Origin: Nitrosomonas sp. Nm33
GTDB taxonomy: Bacteria > Pseudomonadota > Gammaproteobacteria > Burkholderiales > Nitrosomonadaceae
Direction of reading: 5' to 3'
Length of the DNA: 47,135 bases
Assembly: GCF_900107265.1 (NCBI RefSeq)
Contig: NZ_FNPJ01000016.1
Location: forward strand, 1 to 47,135
The notes under the pieces: generated by a model
Databases searched by the model: none
Seen by the model: only the letters and a program-made list of their open reading frames with translations
What the model was told of the DNA's origin: nothing
Position numbers and translations under genes: made by a program
Shown: positions 15,940 through 25,393 of the stretch, in pieces
How the letters are laid out: each line of letters starts with the position of its first letter
How positions within the stretch are numbered: the first letter of the stretch is position 1

Positions 15940-16410
15940 ATGAATCTTATTTCACAATTTTTACCTGAATCAAACGTGATCGTTGATCTGGATGTCGCTA
16001 GTAAAAAGCGTGTCTTTGAACAGGCCGGATTATTGTTTGAGAATACGATACACATTGCACGTAGTCAGGTCTTTGATAGCTTGTTCGCGCGGGAAAGGCT
16101 TGGCTCTACTGGCTTGGGTCAAGGTGTGGCGATTCCACATGGTAGAATCAAGGGACTTCGTGAAGCTGCTGTAGCTTTAGTCAGAATGAAAGAAGCCATA
16201 CCCTTTGATGCACCAGACGGTTTGCCAGTCAATATTGCCTGTATCCTGTTAGTGCCTGAAAAGGCAACTGACAAACATCTGGAAATTTTAAGCGAGCTGG
16301 CTCAAATGCTTAGTAATAAAAATTTTCGTGAAAAATTGCTTCAGAGTAAGAATGCAAAGGAGATTCATCAACTCATTACTGGCTGGACACCTGATCATGT
16401 CTCAAATTAG
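15940..16410 (+). CDS. ptsN: Nitrogen phosphotransferase EIIA component (PtsN)
   Basis: PtsN is the EIIA-type end acceptor of the nitrogen-related phosphotransfer chain and regulates other proteins through its phosphorylation state. The 156-residue protein has normal length. The phosphorylated histidine is His67 in GLGQGVAIPHGRI. FDAPDGLPVNIACILLVPEK and HLEILSELAQMLSN are family hallmarks. Its last 14 bases overlap hprK. The regulatory chain would also need PtsP/EI and HPr (ptsH), which are not in this window. Confidence 0.94.
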   Translation: MNLISQFLPESNVIVDLDVASKKRVFEQAGLLFENTIHIARSQVFDSLFARERLGSTGLGQGVAIPHGRIKGLREAAVALVRMKEAIPFDAPDGLPVNIACILLVPEKATDKHLEILSELAQMLSNKNFREKLLQSKNAKEIHQLITGWTPDHVSN

Positions 16411-17344
16411 CGTTAGTCAGCTATTTGAGGACAATAAGGCTAAATTATGCCTGACCTGGGATTGTGAGCAGGGTTATGGCGGCAAGCAGCTTGATAATGA
16501 TGTTATTGCTAAATCTGCACAAGGACTGATTGGTCACCTTAATTTTATTCATCCTAACTGGATACAAGTGCTGAGTAGTTTTGCTGTTGATTATCTCAAT
16601 CAACTTGATCCTTCTTCATTGCAGAGAAAATTCCAGCAATTAGCTCAAAGTGACCTAACGTGCATGATTGTGGCTGATGGTTCTTTAGTTTCTGATGCAT
16701 TGAGATCATTCGCCGCGAGCACACAAACACCAATACTTTGTTCAACCTGTTCGAGTTTGGATGTAATTTGGGTATTGCGTTCCTTTCTGTCTAAAGTGTT
16801 GGCACCGAGTATCAGCAAACATGGTGTTTTGTTAGATGTTCTGGGAATGGGTGTGTTGATAACGGGCGATAGTGGAGTGGGTAAAAGCGAATTGGCATTA
16901 GAGCTGATCAGTCGCGGTCATGGACTGGTGGCAGATGATGTCGTCGAATTACGCCGTATAGGGCCAGAAACGCTGGAGGGTTCTTGTCCGCCAATATTAC
17001 GAGATTATCTGGAAGTGCGTGGACTCGGCATGCTGAATATTCGGACTATTTTTGGAGAAACTGCAGTTCGTCGGCGCAAGAACATGAAATTGATCGTTCA
17101 TTTGGAAAAATCCAGCGGTTCAGATATCAGTTCATTTGAACGACTTCCTCTAAGCAACCTTAATGAGAGTATTTTGAATGTAAACATACGCAAAGTGATT
17201 ATTCCCGTTGCTGCCGGGCGAAATCTGGCGGTATTGGTCGAAGCTGCAGTCCGGAATTATATTTTGCAGTTGCGCGGAATTGATAGCACCCAGGAGTTTA
17301 TCAAGCGGCATGAGCAGGAAATGACGGATAATGCCTCAGATTAA
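16397..17344 (+). CDS. hprK: HPr kinase/phosphorylase
   Basis: The start at ATG 16397 gives 315 residues beginning MSQISVSQLFEDNKAKL, the usual HprK start, and overlaps ptsN by 14 bases. HprK phosphorylates and dephosphorylates HPr on a serine. The P-loop GDSGVGKS is at residues 157-164. The family signatures SRGHGLVADDVVELRR, LEVRGLGMLNIRTIFGETAV and PVAAGRNLAVLVEAAVRNY are intact. In proteobacteria it links carbon/nitrogen PTS regulation with cell physiology. rapZ, which often follows, is missing here. Confidence 0.95.
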   Translation: MSQISVSQLFEDNKAKLCLTWDCEQGYGGKQLDNDVIAKSAQGLIGHLNFIHPNWIQVLSSFAVDYLNQLDPSSLQRKFQQLAQSDLTCMIVADGSLVSDALRSFAASTQTPILCSTCSSLDVIWVLRSFLSKVLAPSISKHGVLLDVLGMGVLITGDSGVGKSELALELISRGHGLVADDVVELRRIGPETLEGSCPPILRDYLEVRGLGMLNIRTIFGETAVRRRKNMKLIVHLEKSSGSDISSFERLPLSNLNESILNVNIRKVIIPVAAGRNLAVLVEAAVRNYILQLRGIDSTQEFIKRHEQEMTDNASD

Positions 17345-17366
17345 TATTTGAGATTCTTTTCTTGAG

Positions 17367-17981
17367 ATGAGTGTTGCGCAAACGATTACCCTTGCCTTTA
17401 CAGGAGCATCCGGCATGCCTTATGGCATTCGTCTGCTAGAAATATTATTAGCTCAAGGCGTGCATGTTTATTTGCTGTATTCACAAGTGGCACAGATCGT
17501 TGCCCAGCAGGAGATGAAATTGACACTCCCTTCGCGCGCGCAAGAAGCGGAAGCATTTTTCAATGACTATTTCAATGCAGAAAAAGGATTGCTGAAGGTA
17601 TTTGGGCGAGAGGAGTGGTTTGCACCCGTTGCCTCTGGTTCCAATCCAGCTGACGCAATGGTGATTTGCCCTTGTACGATGGGCACCTTGTCAGCTATTG
17701 CTTCAGGTTTGAATCAGAAGTTAATCGAACGTGCGGCAGATGTCATGCTCAAGGAGAAGCGTAAACTTATTTTGGTGCCGCGTGAAATGCCCTTTTCTAC
17801 GATTCATCTCGAAAATATGCTAAGGTTGGCACGTTGTGGTGCCATTATCCTACCGGCTAATCCCGGGTTTTATCATCATCCCCAGAGCATACAGGATATC
17901 GTTGATTTTGTAGTAGCACGTATCCTTGATCATCTTGGTGTCGCGCATACGTTAATGCCACGCTGGGGTGAAGAAAGTTAG
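17367..17981 (+). CDS. ubiX: Flavin prenyltransferase UbiX
   Basis: UbiX joins dimethylallyl phosphate to reduced FMN, making the prenylated flavin used by UbiD in ubiquinone synthesis. The 204-residue protein shows the flavoprotein fold: LAFTGASGMPYGIRLLE at the start, then PVASGSNPADAMVICPCTMG, KLILVPREMPFSTIHLENM and ANPGFYHHPQSIQDIVDFVV. It follows hprK by 22 bases and is probably in the same transcript. Confidence 0.95.
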   Translation: MSVAQTITLAFTGASGMPYGIRLLEILLAQGVHVYLLYSQVAQIVAQQEMKLTLPSRAQEAEAFFNDYFNAEKGLLKVFGREEWFAPVASGSNPADAMVICPCTMGTLSAIASGLNQKLIERAADVMLKEKRKLILVPREMPFSTIHLENMLRLARCGAIILPANPGFYHHPQSIQDIVDFVVARILDHLGVAHTLMPRWGEES

Positions 17982-18026
17982 TGAATTGGTGCTGTTCTGG
18001 TAAAAAGGACTTCACCAGACCGGCCG

Positions 18027-18653
18027 CTATTTCAACGCATTCCTCATTGCGCACATTTCCTGGGAGATTGGCTGGAGTTTATGGTCAATCAGGCAATAGA
18101 TTGTTTTTTCAGTGATAACATAATCCATCGCGATATCGTGTTCATGGGGATAAATGGTCGGCAGATGGAGCTGTTCAAATGCGGTGCCGATGGTTAGCGG
18201 CCGAGGGTGGATCGCAGACAGGGTCCGATCAAAAAATCCACTACCGTAACCTAATCGGTAACCTTGACTATCAAAGCCTATCATGGGAATAACTGCGGCG
18301 TTGACGATTACTTGTTCGGTATCATGGGGGATAGCGATGCCGTAAGCATCTTTTCTCATCGGGGCTTGCGGCCACCATTTGCGGAATCTTAATGGTTGAT
18401 GCGGACCAATCACTTCGGGTAGCGCTAACGTCGCACTACACGTAGATAAATATGCCATTACTGGTGCTGGATCGTATTCGCCTAGGTAGGGTGAATAAAA
18501 TCCTACACAGCGTTGTTGCAAGATGGGAAAACCTTGTATGAGCGAAGCAGTAATCGCTTCGCTCCAGATGGCACGCTTTGCATCTGGAATTTGTTTTCGG
18601 CACGTGATCAAACGTGCGCGTTGTTGTTTTCGCCACTCTCGCCAGTCATTCAT
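18027..18653 (-). CDS. 5-formyltetrahydrofolate cyclo-ligase
   Basis: This 208-residue enzyme, also called methenyltetrahydrofolate synthetase, converts 5-formyl-THF to 5,10-methenyl-THF with ATP. The signature LGYGSGFFDRTLS matches the family's GYGGGYYDR ATP/folate loop with mild changes. PMIGFDSQGYRLG precedes it. The N-terminal basic helix WREWRKQQRARLITCRKQIP is typical. It sits 11 bases downstream of mutY and shares its transcript. In some relatives 6S RNA lies next to this gene, but there is no room for it here. Confidence 0.92.
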   Translation of the reverse strand: MNDWREWRKQQRARLITCRKQIPDAKRAIWSEAITASLIQGFPILQQRCVGFYSPYLGEYDPAPVMAYLSTCSATLALPEVIGPHQPLRFRKWWPQAPMRKDAYGIAIPHDTEQVIVNAAVIPMIGFDSQGYRLGYGSGFFDRTLSAIHPRPLTIGTAFEQLHLPTIYPHEHDIAMDYVITEKTIYCLIDHKLQPISQEMCAMRNALK

Positions 18654-18664
18654 AAGGTGATATT

Positions 18665-19732
18665 CTAATGGGCAGGAAGCTGTTGTTGGAAGTCAGTTTT
18701 TAATAAAATTTTTCTGACAGGCGCTGGAAGAGCTAATTGCAATGCGTTATCGATGGTTAGCCAAATTTCATTATCTGTTTTTTTATGAGATCGATTGATC
18801 ACTTGTAGTAATTGGGTATGAATGCGCAGTTTAAAGTGAGTGAAGGTGTGATCAAGTGGAGGTAAGTCAGTGAGCGGTAATGCATCAATTTCCATAGACT
18901 GCGTGCGGTAAGTTTGATTGTTGTTATCGACCTGCCTTTCTGGTAAACACCATAAACCACCCCAGATGCCAGGGCTTGGTCGTTTCTCAAGCAAAATCTT
19001 GTCCTGATCGATCATTATCAAAAAAGTAGTTTCCTTGCTGGGTAATGGTTTTCTGGGCCTGGGAGTAGGCAAGCTGGCTACCCGATTTTCCGCGAAAGCA
19101 ACACAGTTTGGTTGTAATGGGCAACTTAGACATTTGGGCTGATGACGGGTGCAAACGGTGGCGCCCAGATCCATCAGTGCCTGGGTATAAGCAGCCATTT
19201 GCTGTTTGACACCTGCTTGTGGAAGGAGCTCTTCTGCTTTCTGCCACAATAGCGCTTCTGTTTTTTTCTCGCCCGGATAACCGATGATGCCAAAGTAACG
19301 TGCAAATACCCGTTTGACATTCCCATCCAGTATCGCGCAGCGTTCACCATAAGCGAAGGCAGCGATGGCAGCAGCTGTAGAACGTCCTATCCCTGGAAGT
19401 TGCTGAATTTCTGCAGCATGTCGAGGAAACCTGCTTTGATAATGTTCTGCCATCAGGCAAGCCGCTTTATGTAAATTACGGCCACGCGAGTAATAACCGA
19501 GGCCGCTCCATAAAGCGAGCGCATCATCAACCGATGCTTTGGCAAGGTATTCGATATCTGGGAAAGCTTCCATAAAACGCTGGTAATAAGGAATTACCGT
19601 CATCACTTGTGTTTGTTGCAACATGATTTCTGCCACCCAAATGGCGTAGGGATCATTCGTTCCCTGCCATGGAAGGTCGTGCCTGCCATGCTGTATCTGC
19701 CAAAGAATTAGTGTGTTAGCGAAGGTGGACAT
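18665..19732 (-). CDS. mutY: Adenine DNA glycosylase MutY
   Basis: MutY removes adenine mispaired with 8-oxoguanine. The 355-residue protein has the helix-hairpin-helix LPGIGRSTAAAIAAFAYG followed by the catalytic aspartate in ILDGNVKRVFARYFG. The iron-sulphur cluster cysteines lie in CTRHQPKCLSCPLQPNC. The C-terminal NUDIX-like 8-oxoG recognition half has LEKRPSPGIWGGLWCLPE and the DHTFTHFKLRI motif. Length is normal. It is first of a two-gene unit with the folate cyclo-ligase. Confidence 0.96.
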   Translation of the reverse strand: MSTFANTLILWQIQHGRHDLPWQGTNDPYAIWVAEIMLQQTQVMTVIPYYQRFMEAFPDIEYLAKASVDDALALWSGLGYYSRGRNLHKAACLMAEHYQSRFPRHAAEIQQLPGIGRSTAAAIAAFAYGERCAILDGNVKRVFARYFGIIGYPGEKKTEALLWQKAEELLPQAGVKQQMAAYTQALMDLGATVCTRHQPKCLSCPLQPNCVAFAENRVASLPTPRPRKPLPSKETTFLIMIDQDKILLEKRPSPGIWGGLWCLPERQVDNNNQTYRTQSMEIDALPLTDLPPLDHTFTHFKLRIHTQLLQVINRSHKKTDNEIWLTIDNALQLALPAPVRKILLKTDFQQQLPAH

Positions 19733-19805
19733 AATTTCAAAAGAAAAAAGATATGATGTGCTGTTTCTGGTTGAACATACTGACAGTAGAAACAGTTAGG
19801 GGTCG

Positions 19806-22800
19806 TTACTTAATGGAAAATTCTACTCGATTGTTCTGTTTCTGATCATCGTTCGTAGACTCTACCTTTGTTCCCAGCACAAATACGCGTTCGCTTGGAA
19901 TACCTCCTTGCTCAATCAGCCAATAGAGGATGGTGCTCGCTCTTTGTTCTGCAAGTTCATGCAGTTCATCATCGCTGATCGTTGTGTTAGCGAGGATCAG
20001 TTGTTCCATTTCTCCTACTGGTAAGCTTTTGGTCAATCCGATAATATTTTTGGGTTTCTTAAAATCAGTTTCCTTGTAAACGCGAGTGAGATACTGAGTG
20101 TATTCTTTTTCATTCAGCTCGATTTCCTCCAGCGAGCCAATAGTCTGCCCTTCTTTTACACTTGCTGAAAGCTTTTGCGCTTTGATTCTTCGATCGAGTA
20201 ATGCTCGTTTGAGCTCTTCCTGGTCGTTGATTGGATCTGCAAAGCCGGTTATTTCAAGCTTGAGCGCAGGACGATCCAGCAAGGCGGTTGAGAGTGTCTG
20301 GAGGCGTTTTTCTGCTTCGGATTGAAGTGTGGCATACCCTGATGGGAAATTGATTTCTGATAACTCTTCTCCATCATTGAACAAAGAACCCAGTAGAGTA
20401 AATGGGGCAGTGACAGCTTTGGTAATCAAATTTACAAATGCTGTCCAGATAATGCCTGTCAAACTGAACTCGGGATCGTTGATTGATCCCTTGAGTGGCA
20501 GGCGAATGTCTATTTCGCCATGTCTATTCTTGAGAAGCGATATGGCAAGATGGAGCGGCAGTGACACAGCCTCGGGGCTATCTGTTTTGTCACCGAGAAC
20601 AAGTTGATCCAAAAAGATTTTGTTTTTCGCTTTCAATTCACCTTTTTCAATATGATAATTGACATCAAGCGAGAGTTTACCTTTCTCAATGACATAACCA
20701 ATGTATCTGCCAGAATAAGGGCTAAACGTTGGCAAATCGATCCCCGTTACGGTTGACACGATATCGAGAGAGAGCTGTCCACTGAATGGGTCAATCATGC
20801 CTGAGATATGCAGCGGTGCAGATCGATCAAGCAAGCCCTGAATATCTATTTTTCCGGATTTACCTGGATGAAGTGGCCCAATTTGCCCTTTGAGTCTAGT
20901 CAAATTAGCGCGGTAATTAGGTTTAATGAATTGATCCGTAAAATTGATATCACCGTTTCGTAAAACGATTTTATCGATATAAACGGGTAAGGGTACATTG
21001 TCGGCAGGCACAACAGGAACTGTCTGACTGACTGATCCTGTCGAAATGGAGGCAGGAATGGGAGTGGGATCTTCTTGACGGGCAAGACTGTGAAGATTAA
21101 GTTGCTTATTTGGTAATAAGGTTACACGCGCATAAAAATCAGTGAGATCAACAGATGCAATGTCCACTCGCAGTGGTTCGCTAATAAACTGAATGCCCGT
21201 CAGATCGATATTTTTCCAGCGAAGCAGCCTGGATGCCTTGTTTTTATCAAGTATATTGAAGTTAGTCAGCTGTCCTTTACCGTTCAGGGCTATTTTGAGT
21301 GGTTCTCCACTTGCCTTGATATCCCCCTGGAAAGAGAAATCGCCCTGACTAAGAAGCGTATTGAATCGGTCACTTGCCCAACCCTGCAAAGGTACAAGAT
21401 CAACATCTTTGAAATCAAAGGCAAGATTAGTTGTCAGAGGAGCCCATGCAAGAGTACCTCTGGTATCAATGCTGCCACGATGATTAATTGTTGCTTGCAA
21501 CACCAGATCCAGTGGTTTGATGCCGCTCAGGTCAATGTTATTAATAACCAAATTCAATGAATCAATATTCATTGGCACTATTTTTGCCAGGGTATGATCT
21601 TCGAAACGTACCGATGCAGCGTTCAGTTTTACTTGACTGATTTGGGTTGTCCAAGCTTTGCTGGTTTCTGTGTTCGTAAGGGTGGTAGCCGATTCTGTCA
21701 TCACCTTGCCTTGATCGATGTTAGTTTCTGCAATGCCAGTTTTTGTTGGATAAGCAGGCTTGTGATTAGGAATGGGAACAGTCGTTTTTGTTGAAAGCGC
21801 AACAACTTTTTCTGATTCACTGGATGCATCGGTTCTATTGGCAGGTTTTTTATCCGGAATAGGAATGACGAATTCGGAAGTTTGGATTGATCGGGGCGCT
21901 GATGACAATGTAGCTTCGGGAGCAGTATTTTCGGACGGTGATACGAATATAAATAGTTGAGCTAGGTCAAGTTGACCATCAGCTTGCCGGCGTATCAATG
22001 TCTTTGCCTCATTCAGTATAACCGCACCTAGCTCAATATGCCGTTGCGCACGATCAATCTTGATTGTATCGATATTCAGTTTCGGCAGTTGCATCACAGG
22101 TTCCGTTTCACCGTGACGCGTGAGTTTTGCGTCTACCAGCGATATCGTTGTTTGCACGGGTTGAGGCTCGGTCAACACTGTTTCCCGCAATGTCACATCG
22201 AGCCGTTTCAACGCTACCTGATACGGTGCTTGAACCGCTTCGTTGTCAATAGTCAATTCCTTGAGTGCAGCGCGACCGGATAGGCTAATGGTGGGTGCTT
22301 TGTCCACTACTTGCGTAAAGGCTAATGATAAATCGCTGTCAAGGTTTCCAGAAAGCAGGCGGAAACCGACCGGAATGGGTGAATATTCATCGATATCAGT
22401 CAGATCAATATCATTAAACTTAAGCGAGAGCGTTGCTTCACGCTTGTTAGTAAACGGACGCAACTTGCCTTCGAGTGCAAATGGAGCGCCATTGATCCTG
22501 GCACTGAGATGTGGTTCAACCAGATTGGTTTGTGCGCTTTTAAAGTTAGTGATAAATGGGATGCCCAGTTTGATTTCGTCAATATTCTGCTGGCTTTTTT
22601 TGAGCCGATCCTCGAACACTACGGCTCCTCCATAAATGCTGATGTTGCTGATGGAAAAGTGCGATTTGCCTTGTGCATCATCTGCTGAGTTGCCGGGCTG
22701 TGGTTTGAATTGCTCGATCAGATCGGAAATATTGAAACGATGCTTGTCCTCACGGACGAGGTGTAGTCTGGGCGCTGTTAAAGTCACCGTGCTAATAACG

Positions 22801-23138
22801 GGTGCAAGGTGCCTGATCGATTCGATGTTCAAATCAACATACAAACGATCGAAAGTAAACAGAATGTTGCCAATACTGGTTTTTTCTGCTACCTGGAAGC
22901 CCAGTACGGTAAATTCTAGCGTATAGGGCTGAATGTCGATGGATTGAATGGTAACTGACCGATTCAGCTTCTCGGACAAGATTGTTTCAATCTTGGCTTT
23001 TGCATAACTGGGCAACCAATAATAGCCAAGCAATCCAAACAGAGTGATGCCCAGTATGACAGCGCCGAAGCTGATAACGAGGCGCTTGCGCGTCACGAAG
23101 CGACGTGCTGCTACTGGAGAGGTTGAAAAATTTTCCAT
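19806..23138 (-). CDS. Large DUF748/AsmA-like envelope protein
   Basis: The 1110-residue protein begins with a basic tail and one membrane helix (LVISFGAVILGITLFGLLGY, residues ~21-40). A long, beta-rich periplasmic region of AsmA/DUF748 character follows. It starts with EKLNRSVTIQSIDIQPYTLE and FTFDRLYVDLNIESI. Residues ~395-500 are a Pro/Thr/Ser-rich low-complexity linker. The DUF748 core recurs near 595-900 with GKSGKIDIQGLLDRSAPLHI. The C-terminus ends with an OmpA-like half: LKLEITGFADP and RVFVLGTKVES. AsmA relatives bridge inner and outer membranes in phospholipid or outer-membrane homeostasis; the role of this member is not known. It has its own promoter region at 23139-23247. Confidence 0.88.
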   Translation of the reverse strand: MENFSTSPVAARRFVTRKRLVISFGAVILGITLFGLLGYYWLPSYAKAKIETILSEKLNRSVTIQSIDIQPYTLEFTVLGFQVAEKTSIGNILFTFDRLYVDLNIESIRHLAPVISTVTLTAPRLHLVREDKHRFNISDLIEQFKPQPGNSADDAQGKSHFSISNISIYGGAVVFEDRLKKSQQNIDEIKLGIPFITNFKSAQTNLVEPHLSARINGAPFALEGKLRPFTNKREATLSLKFNDIDLTDIDEYSPIPVGFRLLSGNLDSDLSLAFTQVVDKAPTISLSGRAALKELTIDNEAVQAPYQVALKRLDVTLRETVLTEPQPVQTTISLVDAKLTRHGETEPVMQLPKLNIDTIKIDRAQRHIELGAVILNEAKTLIRRQADGQLDLAQLFIFVSPSENTAPEATLSSAPRSIQTSEFVIPIPDKKPANRTDASSESEKVVALSTKTTVPIPNHKPAYPTKTGIAETNIDQGKVMTESATTLTNTETSKAWTTQISQVKLNAASVRFEDHTLAKIVPMNIDSLNLVINNIDLSGIKPLDLVLQATINHRGSIDTRGTLAWAPLTTNLAFDFKDVDLVPLQGWASDRFNTLLSQGDFSFQGDIKASGEPLKIALNGKGQLTNFNILDKNKASRLLRWKNIDLTGIQFISEPLRVDIASVDLTDFYARVTLLPNKQLNLHSLARQEDPTPIPASISTGSVSQTVPVVPADNVPLPVYIDKIVLRNGDINFTDQFIKPNYRANLTRLKGQIGPLHPGKSGKIDIQGLLDRSAPLHISGMIDPFSGQLSLDIVSTVTGIDLPTFSPYSGRYIGYVIEKGKLSLDVNYHIEKGELKAKNKIFLDQLVLGDKTDSPEAVSLPLHLAISLLKNRHGEIDIRLPLKGSINDPEFSLTGIIWTAFVNLITKAVTAPFTLLGSLFNDGEELSEINFPSGYATLQSEAEKRLQTLSTALLDRPALKLEITGFADPINDQEELKRALLDRRIKAQKLSASVKEGQTIGSLEEIELNEKEYTQYLTRVYKETDFKKPKNIIGLTKSLPVGEMEQLILANTTISDDELHELAEQRASTILYWLIEQGGIPSERVFVLGTKVESTNDDQKQNNRVEFSIK

Positions 23139-23174
23139 GCAATCGTACTCCCAAACACGAACCTGCAGGAAGCG

Positions 23175-23232
23175 GGTAACGCAAGTTAAAGCGCTGTTAC
23201 TGGGTGCAGGTGATTACCTTGCCTGCGTTACC
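23175..23232. terminator. Hairpin between FKBP gene and DUF748 gene
   Basis: GGTAACGCA (23175-23183) is perfectly inverted at 23224-23232 (TGCGTTACC). It lies just past the end of the - strand FKBP gene at 23248, so it may limit read-through into the DUF748 gene. The 40-base loop and the lack of a T tract make a simple intrinsic terminator doubtful. Confidence 0.4.
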
Positions 23233-23247
23233 TGGCTGGATTGACTG

Positions 23248-23715
23248 TTATTGCAAGCCAATCAATTCAACATCGAAAATCAGTGCCGCATTCGGTGGAA
23301 TCACATTGCCAGCGCCATGCGCGCCATAAGCCAAATTGGGTGGGATGATCAATGTGCGCTGTCCGCCAACTTTCATCCCTAGTACCCCTTGATCCCAGCC
23401 TTTGATGACACGTCCTGAACCGAGCAAGAATGCAAAGGGCTCCTTTCGGTCGTGTGAACTATCGAATTTTTTTCCTTTTTTATCAGGAGTCGCAGCATCA
23501 TAAAGCCACCCTGTGTAGTGAACGCGCACCGTTTTACCTACCACAGCTTCATCTCCCGCACCTGCTTTGACATCGATTTTTTGCAATTCAGTGACTTCGG
23601 ACGTGGCGGTATGCGGCTCTGAGGCGTGTTCTTTGTAGGCAACAGCGCTCAGCGGCAACAGTATTAAACTTAACAGAAAAAAGCTCAAACTCAATGAAAT
23701 TTTTGTTCTAAACAT
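23248..23715 (-). CDS. FKBP-type peptidyl-prolyl isomerase, exported
   Basis: I use the start at 23715, which has GAGGTCTTC just before it; this gives 155 residues. The N-terminus [20 protein letters not shown] is a signal peptide with likely cleavage after SAVA. The FKBP domain is complete: [53 protein letters not shown] and [18 protein letters not shown]. It should speed proline isomerisation in periplasmic protein folding. An upstream in-frame start would add 15 residues and spoil the signal peptide. Single-domain FKBP, without the dimerisation arm of E. coli FkpA. Confidence 0.92.
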   Translation of the reverse strand: MFRTKISLSLSFFLLSLILLPLSAVAYKEHASEPHTATSEVTELQKIDVKAGAGDEAVVGKTVRVHYTGWLYDAATPDKKGKKFDSSHDRKEPFAFLLGSGRVIKGWDQGVLGMKVGGQRTLIIPPNLAYGAHGAGNVIPPNAALIFDVELIGLQ

Positions 23716-23914
23716 GAAGACCTCAAAAGAAAAATCAAAAAATGTATTGCCTTTTATCAAACAGCAACGAGTATTATACTTGCTATGACTTATCCGTGAT
23801 TGCGATCCATGCAGTTTCGTATATGAGGGTGTACAATAATTTATTTCAGTTCATATTGTGCCTTATTAATGGCATTCTGTTTTTGAAATTTTGTAATCCA
23901 ATTTATTCATACAA

Positions 23915-24367
23915 ATGCAATTAAACGAACAAGCAAATCAGAACAGAGATGGGGCGCATATCCTGCGCCTGCATCATTCTCTTTTTATGCGTTGGCTTTA
24001 TTTTGGGGTCGGTATCCTAGCATTACTGATGGGTATATTGGGTATTTTCTTGCCTGTCCTTCCAACTACACCGTTTATCTTGCTGGCAGCGGCGTGTTTT
24101 GCACGCAGCTCAGAGCGTTTTCACGATTTTTTACTCAATAATCGAATTACAGGTCCCCTCATTTACGAGTGGTGGAAGTATCGGAGCATATCACGGCAGA
24201 CCAAACGTTGGGTGTATCTTATAATGGCTTTGTCATTTGGTAGTTCTATCCTGATCGTGTCATCATATTGGCTTAAATTGATGCTAATTTTACTAGCGAT
24301 CATATTAACAGTTCTAGTTTGGCGTATACCAGTCAGAGGTATCAATATTCATTCCAAAATAAATTGA
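23915..24367 (+). CDS. DUF454 (YbaN-like) inner-membrane protein
   Basis: This 150-residue protein is a member of the DUF454/YbaN family. The signature GILGIFLPVLPTTPFILLAA, then CFARSSERFHDFLLNN and TGPLIYEWW with basic residues, identifies it. There are two pairs of membrane helices, near residues 28-62 and 100-140. Its molecular function is unknown. It diverges from the FKBP gene by about 200 bases. An AATGAAGT/ACTTCATT hairpin (24397-24422) after the stop may mark the transcript end. Confidence 0.85.
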   Translation: MQLNEQANQNRDGAHILRLHHSLFMRWLYFGVGILALLMGILGIFLPVLPTTPFILLAAACFARSSERFHDFLLNNRITGPLIYEWWKYRSISRQTKRWVYLIMALSFGSSILIVSSYWLKLMLILLAIILTVLVWRIPVRGINIHSKIN

Positions 24368-25023
24368 GACAAGGATGATTTGCTAATGCTAATCCGAATG
24401 AAGTGATTTCTTTTACTTCATTACCCAAAAAGAAAGTGGCCTTCTAATGAATTTGCTACTTATTGTTTTCATGCCATTCATTTGCGCATGTAGGGGAATA
24501 GTCTGAAATGAAAGTTATTTATCATTGCGCACTATAAGGCTTGTTTTTGTCTGCCAGCTTTTTATTCGCTGGCTTCATATCGATTCTTTACAAAGAATGG
24601 TGTTCGTCTTCATTCTATTGCTGTTTTACTCAGCGTGGCAGATTTCCTGGTAGGAAAAACTGTGCTGACGGGTGAGCGAGATCTGTTCTCTATTGATGGA
24701 GTGAGTCTGATCGTTGCCCTGATCATGATAACTGTAGCTATCGGCGCTGTTCTGCTTCATCAGCAACGCTTTATCTTGGTTTGAAATCGCTCGCAAAATT
24801 ACCAGAGCAACAAGTTAGCCCATAGCATAATAAGCAGGAAGCTAAGCATGATCAGGACAGTTGAGGTACTATTTGATACCTCAATCATTTTTGAGATTTA
24901 GATAGTTTGATTTTTAGGCATGAAGAATTGAATTGTCGAAGTTGGTAAGCGTTGTTGGGTGCTTACTATGATAAATAGTATAATAAAATATTTAATTATC
25001 TAAGAGATTAATAGGAGAGAAGA
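24368..25023. other. Intergenic region with gene debris and a possible 29-codon ORF
   Basis: About 655 bases. Bases 24560-24784 read in one + frame as the C-terminal part of a membrane protein (HSIAVLLSVADFLVGKTVLT, then SLIVALIMITVAIGAVLLHQ, ending at TGA 24784). There is no start codon, so this is likely a decayed gene of unidentified family. A small - strand ORF at 24799-24888 is listed separately. The cytochrome gene's leader follows, with AGGAGAG just before 25024. Confidence 0.5.
24799..24888 (-). CDS. Possible 29-residue single-helix membrane peptide
   Basis: Reverse-strand ATG 24888 to TAA 24799 gives 29 residues: eight polar ones (MIEVSNST), then one hydrophobic helix STVLIMLSFLLIMLWANLLL. 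The form resembles small accessory subunits of respiratory complexes. There is no clear ribosome binding site, and such short frames arise by chance in AT-rich DNA. I report it only as a candidate. Confidence 0.25.
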   Translation of the reverse strand: MIEVSNSTSTVLIMLSFLLIMLWANLLLW

Positions 25024-25332
25024 ATGAAGAAAAGACTATCTTTATTGTTATTAGGTTGTACGCTAATCGTATTGAGTGGCTGTTCGAGGGATAAATATAT
25101 GCCAGTGGCAGGTGCAACGCCTGAGACTATTTTTAAGGAAGCTTGTGCGAAATGCCATTCTCCTGTAAATGGCAAAGTAATGGCACTGAGTCCTGAAACG
25201 GCAAATGTGGATGCAATTATTGACAGAGTGAGAAATGGAAAAGGTTTTGGCATGCCAGCTTTCCCTAATCTTATGGGTGATTCCGTAGAAGATCTGGCGA
25301 AGTATGTACTGGAAAATAGCGCAACTAAGTAA
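25024..25332 (+). CDS. Lipoprotein monohaem cytochrome c
   Basis: The 102-residue protein has a lipoprotein signal MKKRLSLLLLGCTLIVLSGC, anchoring it by the Cys at residue 20. The mature part binds one c-type haem through CAKCH in EACAKCHSP (residues ~40-44). The probable axial methionine is in GKGFGMPAFPNL, a class I arrangement. It should carry electrons at the periplasmic side of a membrane, as expected in an organism with an extensive respiratory chain. AGGAGAGAAGA precedes ATG 25024. A strong intrinsic terminator follows, so it is probably monocistronic. Confidence 0.9.
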   Translation: MKKRLSLLLLGCTLIVLSGCSRDKYMPVAGATPETIFKEACAKCHSPVNGKVMALSPETANVDAIIDRVRNGKGFGMPAFPNLMGDSVEDLAKYVLENSATK

Positions 25333-25393
25333 ATTGCTGCCAGTTGTTATTTTTCTGTGACAGAGATTCCTGCTCACATTATGAGCTATTCCC

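Noticed and set aside
18654..18664. 6S RNA next to the 5-formyltetrahydrofolate cyclo-ligase
   Set aside because: The gene is known beside 6S RNA in some proteobacteria, but only 11 bases separate it from mutY here.
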